NCBI GenBank assembly: GCA_963669155.1
Contig: OZ022589.1
Span: forward strand, 9,195,641-9,259,640
Source: Arbacia lixula
Taxonomy: Eukaryota; Echinodermata; Echinoidea; Arbacioida; Arbaciidae
Length of the DNA stretch: 64,000 nucleotides
Direction of reading: 5' to 3'
A model generated the notes under the pieces. That model did not search any database. It was not told the DNA's origin and saw only the letters and a program-made list of their open reading frames with translations. Of the stretch, positions 11,390 to 24,414 are shown one piece after another. Each line of letters begins with the position of its first letter. The first letter of the stretch is position 1. The position numbers and the translations under genes are program-made.

Positions 11390-13915
11390 AATGTCTAATT
11401 ATTTATGATGGTGGTGTGGAGCAATTAGAGCATGAAGTTGTTTATTTGCTGGCAGTCTGTCTTTTTCTTTTATCTTTACACCCCGGCATTGATATCTACT
11501 GTACATGTATGAATGAGTCTGCGTGCAGTTTGCATATCCACACATGATATACATGATGTACACTATCCTGCTATTGGTGTAGGACCAAACTTTATTTGGA
11601 ATAGAAATTTAACACTGTTGTTTTGATTTGCTGGGAATGGGGTGGGGGAGGGGAATTCTTCACTTATTTTCCATCTATACGAGTACTTCTATGAGCATAG
11701 TACATAAAGAGGCATTGCTATGAGTTGGAGAGGAGGGGGGGGGGGGGAGGGTAACTGAACCAAAAATAATCAGGGAAATGAAAGGATAATTTGGGGTGGG
11801 GGGTAAATGAACCAAAAATAATCAGGGAAATGATAGGATAGTTGACAGCAAACTTTTCACCATAATGAAGCCATTTATCTGCTCATACTGAAACTACAGA
11901 TCTAATATATTTTGACAAAATTGGACGGTGTGATAACACTTCTTCCTGAGAAATACATCCATGTTATTACCCCTACAATCTAGTTGTGGGAAGGAAATGG
12001 AAGACTGGAAGAAAGTCATAAATCTGTCCCTGAAGCCACTAAGGTCGTAAACAGTACCTTGAACATATCCTTGAAGATTGCCATGACTTTTTATTGTGTG
12101 GAGCAAGCTTTATTGCAAGTGCAGACTTTGACCTTTGATCTTAGATGAAAACTGTGCCAGAAATAGCCTAGGTTACATGCTTTAGCAGTTGTTTTTCTGT
12201 CATTTCCAAAATACACATCGGAATGACAGAAAAGTCACCATTAATATTTGCCTGGAGAGAGTGGATTATTTCAGGGGTGCTAGGATTTTCACTGAATAGT
12301 ACCTAGCATTGTTAATTAGATATCTAGTGCTGATACCCTTGCATAACATCCAATATTACTGACTAATATCAGTTGTATAAAAGAATGGATTTAGCATGTC
12401 CCCATTGTCTTGAGTCTGGAATTTAGGCCAGAATGGCAAATATACTGGACTCTTTCAGCCATCATTTGACTGGTAGTTTGTAGAAAAACAATAGATTCTT
12501 ACATCAGAGAGAAGTTGTTTTTTTTATCACGCAGTCTCCTAGCAAAGCGTAAAGTAAACACAAGTTCTTTGTAATGTGTACAGGTTTGATTTAAAAGTAA
12601 ACAAAAACACCTTGAGATGAACAGCTTTTGTTTTTGTTCTTTGTATTGTTTCTGTAACATTGATCAAAGACATATATACCCAGTATACATATGAAAAAGG
12701 TGGGAATGATACTTTGTATTGTTTCTATAACACTGATCAAACATCTCTGGAGCAGGATAAACATTGAATGCACAGTTGGACTAATCTGATTTTGTACAGG
12801 TAGGTGGGAGTTTCATAGACCTCTCTGTTCACTAGCGTCTGGGGCTCATTATAACAGTGTCATTGAGACTTCACAGAAGTCTATGAATGTTAGTGACACT
12901 GCATACCTGGAGAATACCGTTGCCTGAAAGCTGATCCTTGTTAGTTGTGTACCATTTCTTGTGTAGCACGTGTGTGTATGGTCTGCTACAAACTGCACAT
13001 GTACAGCTGTACATGTACATAAAGAAGTGTGCGCTCCCTGCATGGACTTTACTGGGATTAGGTAGCTTTATACTTCTTGCTACGGAACATTCATCGTATG
13101 GCACCTCTGCCACAGACTTTGTGGGGTTTTTGTTCTGCTGTTTTCTGAAAGTGGCAATATGATAATTTGTCTGTGAGCTGAATGTGTTTCAATCATTTGT
13201 AGGGTATGTGTTCCACCGAGGAGGGAGTAAAACTACGATGAGTTTCCATATCTGTAATTGAGTTTGTTGCACAGTGTGCGTGCATGCGCCCAAGTAAGTA
13301 GAGCAAAGTATCAAAGTGTGCCTGTGAATGGGATCCAGCCATCAGTAACCTGCTCATGCTGTGTTTGTGGTGTAGTTTCTGCAAGCCAAGACACATTGTG
13401 CCTGGATTTCTTGACTTTGGATGTATAACTTGTACTGGAAATTACTTTGAGGAAGTGTGCTACATGAACATCAATATCATCACTGTTTTTTTTTTCCTTT
13501 TGATGAAGCAGGAGCGTGAACTGTCTGTTTTATAGTGATTGACTATTTGACTAATTTTACTTTGTGGTTTAATTTCTGAGAGGTGGGATTCATGGATTTG
13601 TTTACTTTGAAAATCAGTAGTTTGTGCTGGTAACTGTTTTTAGGAACCCTGCTACAACACATGTATTGTTCATATATCAGCAATGGCTGTTTATTTTCAT
13701 CTACATGTCCTTCTAAAGTGAATTGAATCAGTGCACTGGAATCATGAAGTATCTGTCTGATGATAATTGTGATATTTTACTTGGTGGTGGAGTATTTGCA
13801 AGCCAAGATTGCTTTGCAGCTGAGTTTGTTTACTTGTGAAATCTAGCTCCTGTATAATTATATCCACACCTGGTCACAAAATGAAAACTTACTCATTGGG
13901 ACTATGTCGTGCAAT
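11390..13915. other. Stretch without a recognisable gene
   Basis: Contains a run of G at about 11735-11747 followed by a two-copy tandem repeat (11750-11840; unit includes 'gaaccaaaaataatcaggga'). Two similar copies of 'ctttgtattgtttct' lie near 12640 and 12713. Short ORFs here have no codon-level or splice-site support. Confidence 0.6.
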
Positions 13916-13919
13916 GAAC

Positions 13920-14115
13920 TACCCCTTTAAAGACAGGGTGCCCGGCCATTTGCAAAAGTTATAAACTCGGCAGGAATTAACAGCAGTATATCCTAAAAAT
14001 AATGTGTCTGAAATCTCACAGTCATAGCTTCACAAAAATTTTCAGGAAAAGTGGAAAACTATCCTTGCTTATGTTTAACACACATAATTAACAAGCATAA
14101 TATATTCACAATTGT
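13920..14115 (-). repeat. Dispersed repeat family C, inverted partial copy
   Basis: Reads 'aagacagggtgcccggccat' then ttgcaaaagtt, with 'ctcacagtcatagcttcaca' further on. This is the reverse complement of the 3' half of family C. It directly abuts the next foldback element. Confidence 0.7.
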
Positions 14116-14134
14116 ATTGTAGTTGTTGGTGCAC

Positions 14135-14412
14135 GACTTCATGTATTGTCCATTTTAGAAACTTGGTGAACATTATTTTCCCTCGAATAATCCACATTTG
14201 GAGTAATCAGTGATTAAATCATGCCGAACAAATTGTTCGGCCCGAACATTTTGAGGATTTGTGATTTTATCACTGATTACTCCAAATTCGGATCATTTGA
14301 GGGCAAATAACTTTCAGCAAGTTTCTAAAATGGACAATACATGAATTTAAGACCATTGGCAAGAAGATTGCTCACGATCACCTTTTGAAGGCTTTTTTGT
14401 CTTCTCAATACA
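14135..14412. mobile_element. Foldback MITE family A, left-truncated copy
   Basis: Both arms are recognisable ('ttagaaacttggtgaacatt' left, 'caagtttctaaaatggacaa' right) around a centre with 'ttgttcggcccgaacatttt'. The left arm lacks the outer 45 bases seen at 9680. Confidence 0.8.
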
Positions 14413-14639
14413 GTATATTAAGAGATATATTTAAGAGAGATAGATTACAACAGAGATGAGGAGAAGAGCCACATTCCTAACTATAGCTATCATACTCGTG
14501 CTGAGAGAAGCAGGCCAAGATGGCTGTCTTTATCAGAGTCATATACTAAATACCACACAAATTTGTGATCCTGAAAACTGTCCTGATCAGAAAAAAAGTG
14601 CAGTGTTTACATCTACATAATTACCAAAGTTAGGCTGGT

Positions 14640-14890
14640 TTGCAACATAGCTTTATAAGATCTCTGTAAGACCTGCGCTACATTTAGGCTATAGTTTGCA
14701 CAATAATGTAACAATTTGCATCCAGATCTTCATTGGACCAGATTTGGGCTAGTTTGTAGACTAGGGCACTGTTTGCATCTTTAGACCAGATTTGGACTAT
14801 TTTGTGGACTAGGGAAGTGTATGCACCTTCACTGGACGGTCTGGACCAGAGTGGGACTAATGTGGAAACTAATGCAGTGCAGGCTAATGC
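14640..14890. repeat. Degenerate tandem repeat, unit about 55-60 bases
   Basis: Three to four imperfect units carry a 'gaccagatttgg'-type motif, then 'gtagactagggcactgttt' and 'gcatctt'. The ORF at 14821-15060 comes from this array and is not supported as a gene. Confidence 0.6.
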
Positions 14891-15376
14891 AGACCTGCCT
14901 AATCACTTCTTATGCTTGCCTGGTACTTTCTTCCAGGAAGTGCAACAGATACCAGTGTGATTTATTTCCGCTCCATCCCATAGCATCCCTGGTTTGGTTG
15001 CGCCTAGGGGCGCTGCAATTTAATTGTTTGATTGAATGCAGACCATCAATTCCTGTGTGACATTTGTATCTAAATGATTTACGACACACTCTGCAGGTCA
15101 GGTTATTAATTGTCGGTTCATGTTTCAGTTTTGTACAGTGTTAGAAGCATTAGTTCACATCACAATAGTGTTAGAAGCATTAGATAACTCAATTTGGCCT
15201 ATAAATTCGCAAACTGACAGACGATGTTTACACAGTTATGTTTCATAGTTTTATAATTCATATTTCAATCATTGTGAAGGGCCAGGACAATCATGAACAG
15301 TAAATGCAATTTTGATTTTGATCATTGTCAACTTTATGATAATAACAATCTTTTTACAAAGAAATTTGTAGGAATA

Positions 15377-15500
15377 CACCAGTAGTAAGGATAGCGTGCT
15401 CCATCCTGTGAATGAACGAAAAAGAAGTCAGACAAAAATCTTGGAACCGGACGGGATTTGAACCTGCAATCTACTTCTTACCGGGCAGCGACTTAACTAC
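15377..15500 (-). repeat. tRNA-Thr-like SINE head, copy 1
   Basis: The minus strand carries a tRNA-like segment. It has an internal promoter B-box-like ggttcaaatcc and an anticodon-arm-like CTTC/CTGC..GCAG region with loop CCGGTAA, where anticodon GGT (Thr) would sit. Position 33 is C instead of T, and the acceptor stem is poor, so it is not a working tRNA. The 120-base block repeats at 15676-15803. Confidence 0.6.
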
Positions 15501-15675
15501 ACAAGCTATTTTTAGTTCACGGGTAAGGACATGACATCATGAAAAAAAATACAGAAAGAGTCTCATTTCATCTGACTCCTTAATATTCATGAGCAGTCCG
15601 CCGTAGGGACTATTCGGCTAGATTTTAGTGAAAGGGCTTTCTGGGGTAAGTTCAATTTACAAAGACATTTTAGGC

Positions 15676-15803
15676 CTACACCCAGTAGTAAGGATAGCGT
15701 GCTCCATCCTGTAAATGAACGAAAAACAAGTCAGACAAAAATCTTGGAACCAGACGGGATTTGAACCTGCAATCTACTGCTTACCGGGCAGCGACTTAAC
15801 CAC
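15676..15803 (-). repeat. tRNA-Thr-like SINE head, copy 2
   Basis: Direct repeat of 15377-15500 at roughly 95% identity by eye, including 'ggatagcgtgctccatcctg' and the tRNA-like tail. It lies 300 bases downstream in the same orientation, so it is either a duplication or a second insertion. Confidence 0.65.
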
Positions 15804-15882
15804 GCAATGACAATCTTTGGCTTGCTGTTCCTCTTGGTAGTAATAATTTTGATTGATAAATATATTAGATAATAATCAAAGG

Positions 15883-15957
15883 AAGAGAGGACCAAGCGGG
15901 ACTTGAACCTTCATGTACTGCTTACCAGGCAGAGACACTATTTATCCACCAGGCTAC
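15883..15957 (-). repeat. tRNA-Thr-like sequence, third copy
   Basis: On the minus strand this has an A-box-like 'tagcctggtggataa', an anticodon arm CTGC-CTGGTAA-GCAG (anticodon GGT, T33 present) and a B-box-like ggttcaagtcc. It is the most tRNA-like of the three, but no acceptor-stem pairing was verified by eye. Either a tRNA pseudogene or a SINE head. Confidence 0.5.
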
Positions 15958-17960
15958 AATTATGGTTATGATTGGGAGTAGTCACGCAACCTTCGGGTTT
16001 TATTGCATCACTCTTTTATGTGATCAGGACATATCACTGTATGGAATGAATTATGATTTATCCTGGTACCTCATTGATGAGGCTTCGCTTTAAGGTTAAA
16101 TATGAGAAAATTGCTCACATTGTATGCATAAAGGCTGATATATAGACATATCAGAACCCATAGAAAATAACCAATACAACTGAGTTTTGCAGCATTCAAA
16201 TACATGTGCAGTATTTTTGCTGAAGTGTACCTGTGCTCTGCAAACCACAAAAAGAGATTGTTATATAAATGACACATACAATATAGTTTCTAACAGTCAT
16301 AGGTCATGTAATCTTAATAAGCTCCTATAGACAGTATGCACTAATATTATTAGTATATCTCTGAATTCATTATCCCAAAATAGTGAACAATATTATTGGG
16401 TTAAATTTTTTGGTAGAAGCCTATAGAACATGAACTGTTGTTGTTATATGCAATGGACTTCTACTTGTGACAAATGTCATGTTAAGGTGATTTTTTCTGT
16501 CTCAAGAATAATTTTTTATCACTCTGGCCTAGTTTTCCTGACCTTTGAAAATGAAAGTATGATCTTTAAAAAAAATCTTAATCGAAATGAGCAATTATTT
16601 CTCAACATTTTACAAAGATGCATTCATTAACTTCAAAACTTAAGTGAGCTTGTAGTATATAGAGTAGTGATTCATGACATCATTTGAAGATAAAGTGACA
16701 TTGAGAGTAGATCTTCCTCGCTGAGAACTCAGTCTGGATTTCAGCCCCAGGTGGCTTACAATGCTGTCTGTGCGTCCTTGGCCGTTTAACTTCTCAGTGC
16801 TTAAGTAGAATTAGTTCCCAGTATAGCAACCCTTACTTCTCCCGGGATTAAGAGTGTTTGAATTGCTCTAATGCCTACACGGTGTGTGTACGTGTGGGAT
16901 TGTGCGTACGTACATCCATCGCCATCCATCGCATGTTACATTCATGTTGATATTTATCTCCATTCCAGTTTTGCTGCGTAAGTTGAGGTGTATGAAAGGG
17001 CATGTACAACTGTGTCTGGAATATGGTCTGTATAGAGATTAGCAAGTCTTCACGTGATACCTGCACTTTTCTGCAACAGTGACACTTACACACACTTCTC
17101 ACATGTGTATACTGTGTGGGTGCAAAGTTTTCTTCTCCTCCACAGATTGATTTGACATTTGCTTATGAGACTTCGAAGCTTTGACGTCTTGGTGATACAG
17201 CGTTATTGATTGGTATTGTTGGAGCGAAATTCGGATATAAGTCTTGTGGAATGGTATCAAGTGCATTCTTTTTAGCGATCATGGTTTCAAGTTTTGATGT
17301 TTTGGTGCGAAGCTGCACTTGTCACTCGTGGGTCTCATTTTGGTAGATTTTGATAATTGCAGCTTGATCTTAGTATCACAAGAGTCTTACTTCTATTTTT
17401 ATTCCGAGTAGGAGCTTCTTCTTGCTTAAGGAGTGCCCTACATTGCACCATCCAGGGCCTTGTCTTTTGATGTTTAACGATTGATTGCAGCATGACAAGT
17501 GATTGATATTAATTGTAACTCTATACTTATGGGACTTGCAATTGATTCAGAGCAATCATAACTCCTTGTTAGACGGGAGCCTGTTCTTATAACGTGCTTT
17601 GATTTAAATATTTCTTGTGTACAACTACTCACAGAAGAACTCCACTCTAGAACTGATTGTGACAACTGGTTGTACTGACTTTCTGAACCCGAAGCTTGGG
17701 AATTTGTACGAAGACCATCTTACCTTGCAACATCAATCTTTTCGTCCAGTTTGATGGATGTATGAACTATAGGATGCTGATCTGACGACATCAACATGTA
17801 CTGGAAACCCTTTCTAGTGTGTATCATTCTGGAATATCTGTGTACATTGATGTGAGAGCATCTGTTTTTCTGAGTGTCTGTGACTTTTGACCATCGATTA
17901 CCGACCAGCGGCAAATAATAGTTTCCTTGAGAGACGAGACGAGAGTGAAAGTAAGACTCT
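15958..17960. other. Non-repetitive stretch, possible promoter and 5' leader
   Basis: No repeat copies shared with the rest of the window were noticed. The part from about 17100 to 17970 immediately precedes a candidate first exon and could be its leader. No TATA box or other element is claimed. Confidence 0.3.
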
Positions 17961-17971
17961 TTTCCACCAAC

Positions 17972-18004
17972 ATGATGAACCCATGGACTATCACAGAGGA
18001 GGAG
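17972..18004 (+). CDS. Candidate alternative first exon (11 codons)
   Basis: ATGATG follows ccaac, a good initiation context, and encodes MMNPWTITEEE. It ends in phase 0 at a strong donor (GAG|gtaaag). The same phase is needed by the exon starting at 24415, so this may be an alternative, more proximal start for the same gene. An overlapping reading frame at 17887-18004 is also open but lacks a standard start. Confidence 0.35.
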
Positions 18005-20150
18005 GTAAAGTATATTTTGCACAGAAATGGTACATTTGTTTGAATACAACATCATTGAACCAGTATAATTGTGTACATTTTGTACGTTTGCTTGAATACA
18101 ACAAGATTGAACCAGTATAAATTTGTCAGTTTCCAGTGCTAGGGCAAGTGTTGATTAATATGGTATGGACATCGTGTGCAAACTTGCTCTATCAGGAGCC
18201 ATTGGTGTTTTATGTTACACACAAAACCAATGCTATTGTGGTATGGGGGAAAGAAACCAAATAGAGAATTGTTTGTTGTTTAATTTATTCACATGTTCTT
18301 AATTGTATTTCCCATGATTCACATTTCACTGTCAGAATAACTTGTTGAGTAAATGTAAATGTGATTCAGCTTTTATATCTTGCAGATTTTCTTATGTTTT
18401 TTTTGGTTTCTGATTGCATCTTTAAACATGAGCAATAATCATTGATTTTCCACATTTTGCCAACTTAAGTGGGTGTTTTCTCTTATTTTGTCATAGAGAT
18501 CACTGCTTGGGACACATAAAAAGGCAGTTTCCAAAATCTATGCATGTGTATCCCATTTAATGTTGATAACGATGTAGCAAGAAAAAATGATGTTTTTTTC
18601 ATTATCATTTCCTATGTATTGGGTTTCTTGTTAATTGAGGAAATGGCTTTTCCTCCCCTTCAAGCATCACTTCCTGCATTCATGCAACTTCTGGACTGGA
18701 GACTACTGTACACAAATATTTCTATCCCAGACATAGTCTCGCTTCCAGGCCGTTGGGAATTTTTTACCCAATTGTTCAGTTCAGACGTCTTTCTGCAGTA
18801 GACCGATAGTTCTCTCTCCCTTCTCTGGCTTAGTTTAAAAAAGAAAGTCCTGAGGAGAATGATAAAACTACTATAAACTATGATAAAGAACTATCGCTTT
18901 GAGTACTCGACTTTACTTTTTGGTTTGGATTAAAATCCTCCAACAACCTGGAAACTAGGCTATGCAATTCAGTGTATTGTGATTGTGCACCCAGTATGTA
19001 CAGTATTTACCATCACATGATTTTGTATAACATGTTTTCATACTGGGGACTGCACCTATGTGCTAAATTTGCAGCAAGCAGACTTTGGACATTGGTCCCA
19101 GTCTCAGCTATGTATGATTTGTTATGTCAACAAACAATGTACATGTACCTACCTGTGGGGAGAAACAGCACACACAACTCAAGATTGCTGTATCTGCCAA
19201 TGCAGTATGCAGATTCCCTGACTACATTGGATTATTAAGCAAATATTGTCGCAATATGTTATGATCGACAGTTGGGAGGGAAGCAGTATTGATTGAAGCG
19301 ATTTTTCTGAAGATAACATTTTCTGTCTCAATCCATGTAACTCAGAATAAACATAATAAGAATGAAAATGATTACTTGCAATGTGATGAGCCATGTTAGT
19401 ATTTAGCCCTCCCAGTACCAAGCACTAGCTGGCAGTGCCATACCAGTAACTACTCAGTATATTGCCTATGGGACTGAGTTGTTTTAACTCTTTCAAATAC
19501 CAACTCAGTTTCTTGCCTATAGGACTGAGTGGGTTAACCCTCTCATTACCAAGTACTGACAGCTTCATACCAATAACTACTCACTTTCTTGCCCATGGTA
19601 CTGAGTTGGTTAATAGGAAACAATTGGTTCTCATACCATTAAACTAGGCTCAATTAGAACATCTTTACTTGTATTGCTAATTAAATTATTGAAGACTCTC
19701 CATGAGAAAATGAAGAATAACATGCTCTGCAATCTCGACAGTATTACATGTAGTCTTTTTTCCAGTTTGTTTCTGAACTTATTTCTGTGTTTCCACAACA
19801 TGTTTATACACATATTTATTTCCAAAATTGCTATCATATTACATCAAATCCATTTCATATTTTGATTGGATGACCTGTTTAAAGCTCACTACCACTATCA
19901 CTATATATCTATCAATATAATTCCCCTTAAAGTCACGTTCCAGTTGTAATTTTATGAGGGAAGTTCCTATCTGGTATCATCTTCTATTATATGTGATATT
20001 TATACATTTTAATGTGTTAGACCTGCAAAAGTGGCTAGACCACAGTTCCAGGTACATTGTTCAAAGTATTATAAGCCAGTTTGAATGGAAATGCTACATG
20101 AAGTACCAGTATTGTCATGATGTCCACATAATGGGGAAAGGGATTAGGTG
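18005..20150. other. Intron-like stretch with one tandem repeat
   Basis: No exon recognised. At 19400-19615 a degenerate tandem repeat has about 2.3 units, with recurring 'cataccagtaactactca' and 'ttgcctatgggactgagt' motifs. Confidence 0.6.
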
Positions 20151-20152
20151 GA

Positions 20153-20331
20153 GGGTGTTTCACCAAGCTGTTCGTAAGTTACGAACGACTTTACGAACGA
20201 CTGGTTATCCCTTCTTGTGCTAAATGTGATACCACACTTTGTTCATTGAGAATCTGATTTAGTACAACAAGGGATCACCAGTGGTTCGTAAAGTCATTTG
20301 TAACTTACGAACAGCTTGGTGAAACACCCCC
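20153..20331. mobile_element. Foldback MITE family E, copy 1
   Basis: A full-length inverted repeat: 'gggtgtttcaccaagctgtt' at the left and its complement 'aacagcttggtgaaacaccc' at the right. The inner blocks are 'cgtaagttacgaacgacttt' and 'tggtgatcccttcttgtgct'-like. Copies also lie at 25495-25671 and 61150-61327. Confidence 0.9.
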
Positions 20332-20534
20332 CAGATACCCATACTGGTAAAGCTAAAAATACTCCTGTTTATAGCCTGTGATAGATTTGAGAGCTGATGT
20401 GAAAAATATAGGGCACATGATGCCCAGACAAGCTTGACGTGTAAATATTGATTTGGACCCTGATATCAAGCAGTCTTTCAATAGCTGATAAACAGTGGAT
20501 GGGTGTGATACAGTTAACAAGGCGTATATCAGTA

Positions 20535-20750
20535 GCCTAGCTCCCAGGCTTTTGAAGATAAAAAAAAAAGATTTAAAATCTGTTTTAAAAACTACTCAAG
20601 AAAGGGGTATGGCTACAGTCGACTTAACATTCCGGATTTCTTTGCGCGCTCACCCGTGAAAAGAGGACAATGATAAAGCTGCTAGTCTTATGAGATGTTA
20701 CTAGACTCTATTTTTTTTATTAAAAGTTTGGAATTGGTGGCCAGGCTAGT
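20535..20750. repeat. Diverged dispersed repeat
   Basis: Shares scattered blocks with 23165-23400 and with 34730-34850: 'ctagtcttatga', 'agactctatttttt', a polypyrimidine segment and 'gaggatgat/gaggacaatgat'. Divergence is high, so the boundaries are approximate. Confidence 0.45.
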
Positions 20751-21624
20751 AATTCAGATGTATTAGGTCGCTATATTGCATCTTGCTTTTTGAAGGAAGG
20801 GAAATTCTTTTTGTAGATTTTGATCTTGCTGACATTGACTAATGTTCATTTGGTAATATCATATTTGTCAAATTAAACATCTTGTTGAAATATTAAATTG
20901 ATTAAAATTACACTCAAAAATAATTTGCATTAAGGATTTATAAATTTTAAGTTAAGACTGTGGTGCTGGTCAGATTATCAATGATTTCTCAGACTCAAAA
21001 TAGTCTCTTACAATGTTTAGAAAACCAAGTGTCTCGATTTTGGGTATGTTGAACTTGAAATGGAACAAGAGCTGATTTGAATAATCTGATCTTAAGATGA
21101 AGATGCACACGATATCCATATTTCATGAGAAGCTGTCAACCAAAGGAGGCTCTCGACAAGTGAAAAGCCTGCTTGCGTAACCTAGCAACAGCTTCTGTAT
21201 AGAAACTGACAACAGGAAGACTGATAATGCCTTGGGTAAGGTGAATGGAATTAACTTCCTCTTGTCAACCATGGCTAAGATATCAACTATTCAGAATTAT
21301 GAAAAGCATATATCAGACTACATTTTATTGGACTGGTTAACTCTCTCTTTTTTTCTTAGGAAAAAGGGTGATTAATTGGGATCTAATTCAGAGATATTGT
21401 CTGCATGTACATTGTATCAACAGGCACATCCATGAAAAATGTTCGAAGGCTAGCAATGCAGATTGCTAAAATGCGTTCAGTTTTGTGAATATAAAAGCCA
21501 GGTGATCTATCAAGGTTTTCTTGACTATGGACCCCCCCCCGATCTACATTTAGCGCTACATAAAAAGTAAGTAACATGATAAGAAAATAAAGCACTACCC
21601 CAACCTGCTTTCTTTATACACTTT

Positions 21625-22030
21625 AGCCCCGTTCATATATCATGAGAATATCGCTATAACTACTGATGCACATCAGTAAAAAAGTTTCCAGCGAGCCTCT
21701 AGAATGCCATGTATTAGCGCAAAAAAATGGTAATATTGCGATGTTATGGACAGCTGGACTCTCTCCACACCCCTACAGTGTATAGCGAGTGTTCCGCTAA
21801 GCCATAGGAGCATTGCGATTACCGAATCACATGATAGAGCATAATGCACAAGGCGCAACATTTACGGCAGCTGATAAGATTACCCGCTATTTGGGGGTAT
21901 TTACTAGGTCTCCATCCGCAAAATAAATGCGATATACGTGGAAAAAAGGAGGAAGCAAATCCTGCATTATTTGAGTGATCCCTGTTTATACCCAGATACT
22001 TGTACTGCCTCTGCAAACTTGCCACTAATG
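21625..22030. repeat. Dispersed repeat family F, copy 1
   Basis: Aligns with 23585-23980 through blocks such as 'actgatgcac', 'aaaaaagtttcca', 'ggactctc..cacacccct', 'cgaatcacatg..agagc' and 'tgcctctgcaaa'. Old, diverged and non-coding. Confidence 0.6.
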
Positions 22031-22904
22031 TTACTTGTATTTTATGGGTAAGTGGTGTATATGTACGGGTATTTGTTAACCATGTCAGTACTACTCTTTG
22101 CAATGTCCCATTTCAAATATAACGCATGTTATTGCCTGTGGAACTGAGAGGCTTAAAATGCTTTTGAGCAGGACAGGAATTAACCAAAAAAAAAATGCAT
22201 GATACAAGAAAAATATTTTCCATGACGTTTAGTTTGAATGTCTCACGGGCTTCTGCAATATTCATACAAGGGATGGATTACCTGACAAGGAATTTCCCTT
22301 GAATATTTATGAGGATGAGTAGCTCATCAACTATCTTCTTCAACCTCACCTTCATGTAGACCTGATATTGACTTTAGAGATAAGTGCTCTTGGGAGAAAT
22401 TGTGCTTTAAGGCATTGACCACTTTATGCAAATACTAAAATGATGACTTTTCATTAAAATTTGTCATGAGACAAACACGCCAAACTTCATGTGTGATGTA
22501 CATCATGCCCTGTGTCAAATGCTTTACAGGTTAGTTTTAAGTTTTTGTTTTTTTTGCTTTGCAGGGCCAAAACACCCTAACATTTTTTTTTTCACAACAT
22601 TGTTGAAGCTGCTGCTCCACAAATTATCATTCATCTTTACAGTGGAAGAAAGTAAAAAGACCGATTCTGAGAAACATTTTTTCAGATATCTTCAGAAAGT
22701 TTCTAAACACAGTCAAATGTTTTCCAAAATACTCTTCCCTCTAAACAAACAAGCATCCTCGAGGACTCAATCAGATAGGGATGTTATCTAAAAATATGGA
22801 TTGTGTGGTTGCAATAGGGTGTACAGTGAATGTTAGAAGTGGAGGTATGAATATTTCATTGCTGTGTTTGAGTATTTGTTCAGCACCCAGTCAGTGGGAG
22901 AGAT

Positions 22905-23118
22905 AGCCTAGGTACTAGGCTGTGAGGTGCATGGACACAACCCAGTCTGTCAACAACTAGGTCTGGTAACACAGACTATGCCCCAGTCCCATCCTTCTCC
23001 CCGAGGGGAAGGAGAGAGGATGGGAATCATGGGATTGGGGCATAGTCTGTGTTACCAGACCTAGTTGTTGACAGACTAGGTTGTGTCCATGCACCTCACA
23101 GCTTAGTACCTAGGCTAT
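22905..23118. mobile_element. Near-perfect hairpin element with 9-base target-site duplication
   Basis: Two arms of about 100 bases are inverted with only about three mismatches over the outer 80. The ends read 'agcctaggtactaggctgtg' and, inverted, 'atagcctaggtactaagctg'. Direct repeats gggagagat lie at 22896-22904 and 23119-23127. A 9-base duplication is characteristic of Mutator-like elements, so I call it a Mutator-like foldback MITE. High arm identity implies recent insertion or ongoing arm homogenisation. Confidence 0.75.
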
Positions 23119-23584
23119 GGGAGAGATTCACCAGCCCCCATGCTAAGAAATGGCCCAGCTTGGAGCTGCCTTACCTTGTTCCCAGGCTGTTATGCATTTC
23201 TAAAACAAACTACTCAGAATGAATAAGAGGGTCTCATTGCAATAGAGAATAATTATTCTCTATTTCTTCTTCAGCTCATTCCAACACGTTGGATGGGCTA
23301 TGAAAAGAGGATGATGTTTAAGTGACTAGTCTTATGACAACAGACTCTATTTTTCAGGTTGGATCAGAAATGTTCAAAAGCCTGGAAAGAGGCTTCACCT
23401 GCATATGAGGGAGTGTAATTGGTTGTTTTCACACTTCGTATTTGCGGAGCTCCTACTTTGTATTCAATATTGCAATATATAGTATTCAGGTAACTATTTT
23501 TTTTACAATATAGATCTGTCTATATATAACTCCTGTTTGTATTTCCACTTTGCTCTCTTTCTCTCTTCTCCTGATATGTAAAAC

Positions 23585-23980
23585 CCAGTTCATACACTGC
23601 AATTATGATAGTACCACTTTAATACTGATGCACGTCTGAAAAAAAGTTTCCAAGGAACTTCTAAACACACTGTTCATTAACACCCAAAAAGCCACAATAT
23701 TGCTGTATTTTGGACTTATGGACTCTCCCAACACCCCTAGCCAAAGCAAACACACAATGGTGACATGTTCCGCGAATCACATGCCAGAGCGCAATGCAAA
23801 AGCTGCAACATTAACAGCTATTTTTAGGACACGGGTTATAGGTAAGATTGACTAACCGCAATATTGCATTATTTTTCTTTGGTAGCGATCCACGAACTAG
23901 CTGGAGATAAAAGGCGGGAGTAAATAGTGGATGATTAGAGTGGCTCCAGTTCATATACGCAGCTATTAATAATGCCTCTG
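23585..23980. repeat. Dispersed repeat family F, copy 2
   Basis: Second copy of the family at 21625-22030, in the same orientation and strongly diverged. Confidence 0.6.
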
Positions 23981-23994
23981 CAAAAATGCATCTT

Positions 23995-24120
23995 CTTTTT
24001 CTCTCTCACCTGCTTCCTCACTCATTATTTCTCTCTCCTTCTCTCATCCTTTAATTCTTCCCCTTTTTTCATACTCTTTCTCTCTTTGTCTCTTTCTCTC
24101 TTTCCTTTTTTTTTATGATA
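23995..24120. repeat. Pyrimidine-rich low-complexity tract
   Basis: Dominated by ctctctt/tttctctc. The antisense Lys/Arg/Glu-rich ORF across it is a composition artefact. Confidence 0.8.
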
Positions 24121-24414
24121 CAATAAATGAGAAGCAGATTTCTTTTTCAGACAGCACAAGTTCATTGACCTCTTTTTCCATCTCTTTCTCCAGCCAGCAG
24201 AACAGTCCTGCACATATTCCGACCCATAATCTTTACCAATACCACCCTTTATCTTCAAATGAAAAGCAGATATTGTTTTTATCCTTTCTCTCTCCCTCTC
24301 TTTCCTCCTTGTGACTCAGGAGATTATACAACATATAACGGAATGAAAACTAGAAATTCATATAAGACAGTCCATTGACCTCTTTGTCTCCGTCTCCCCC
24401 TCTCCCCCACCCAG

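Noticed and set aside
17887-18120. Plus-strand ORF overlapping the candidate first exon in another frame
   Set aside because: No ATG at its start and a stop just upstream; the frame with ATGATG and the clean donor was preferred.
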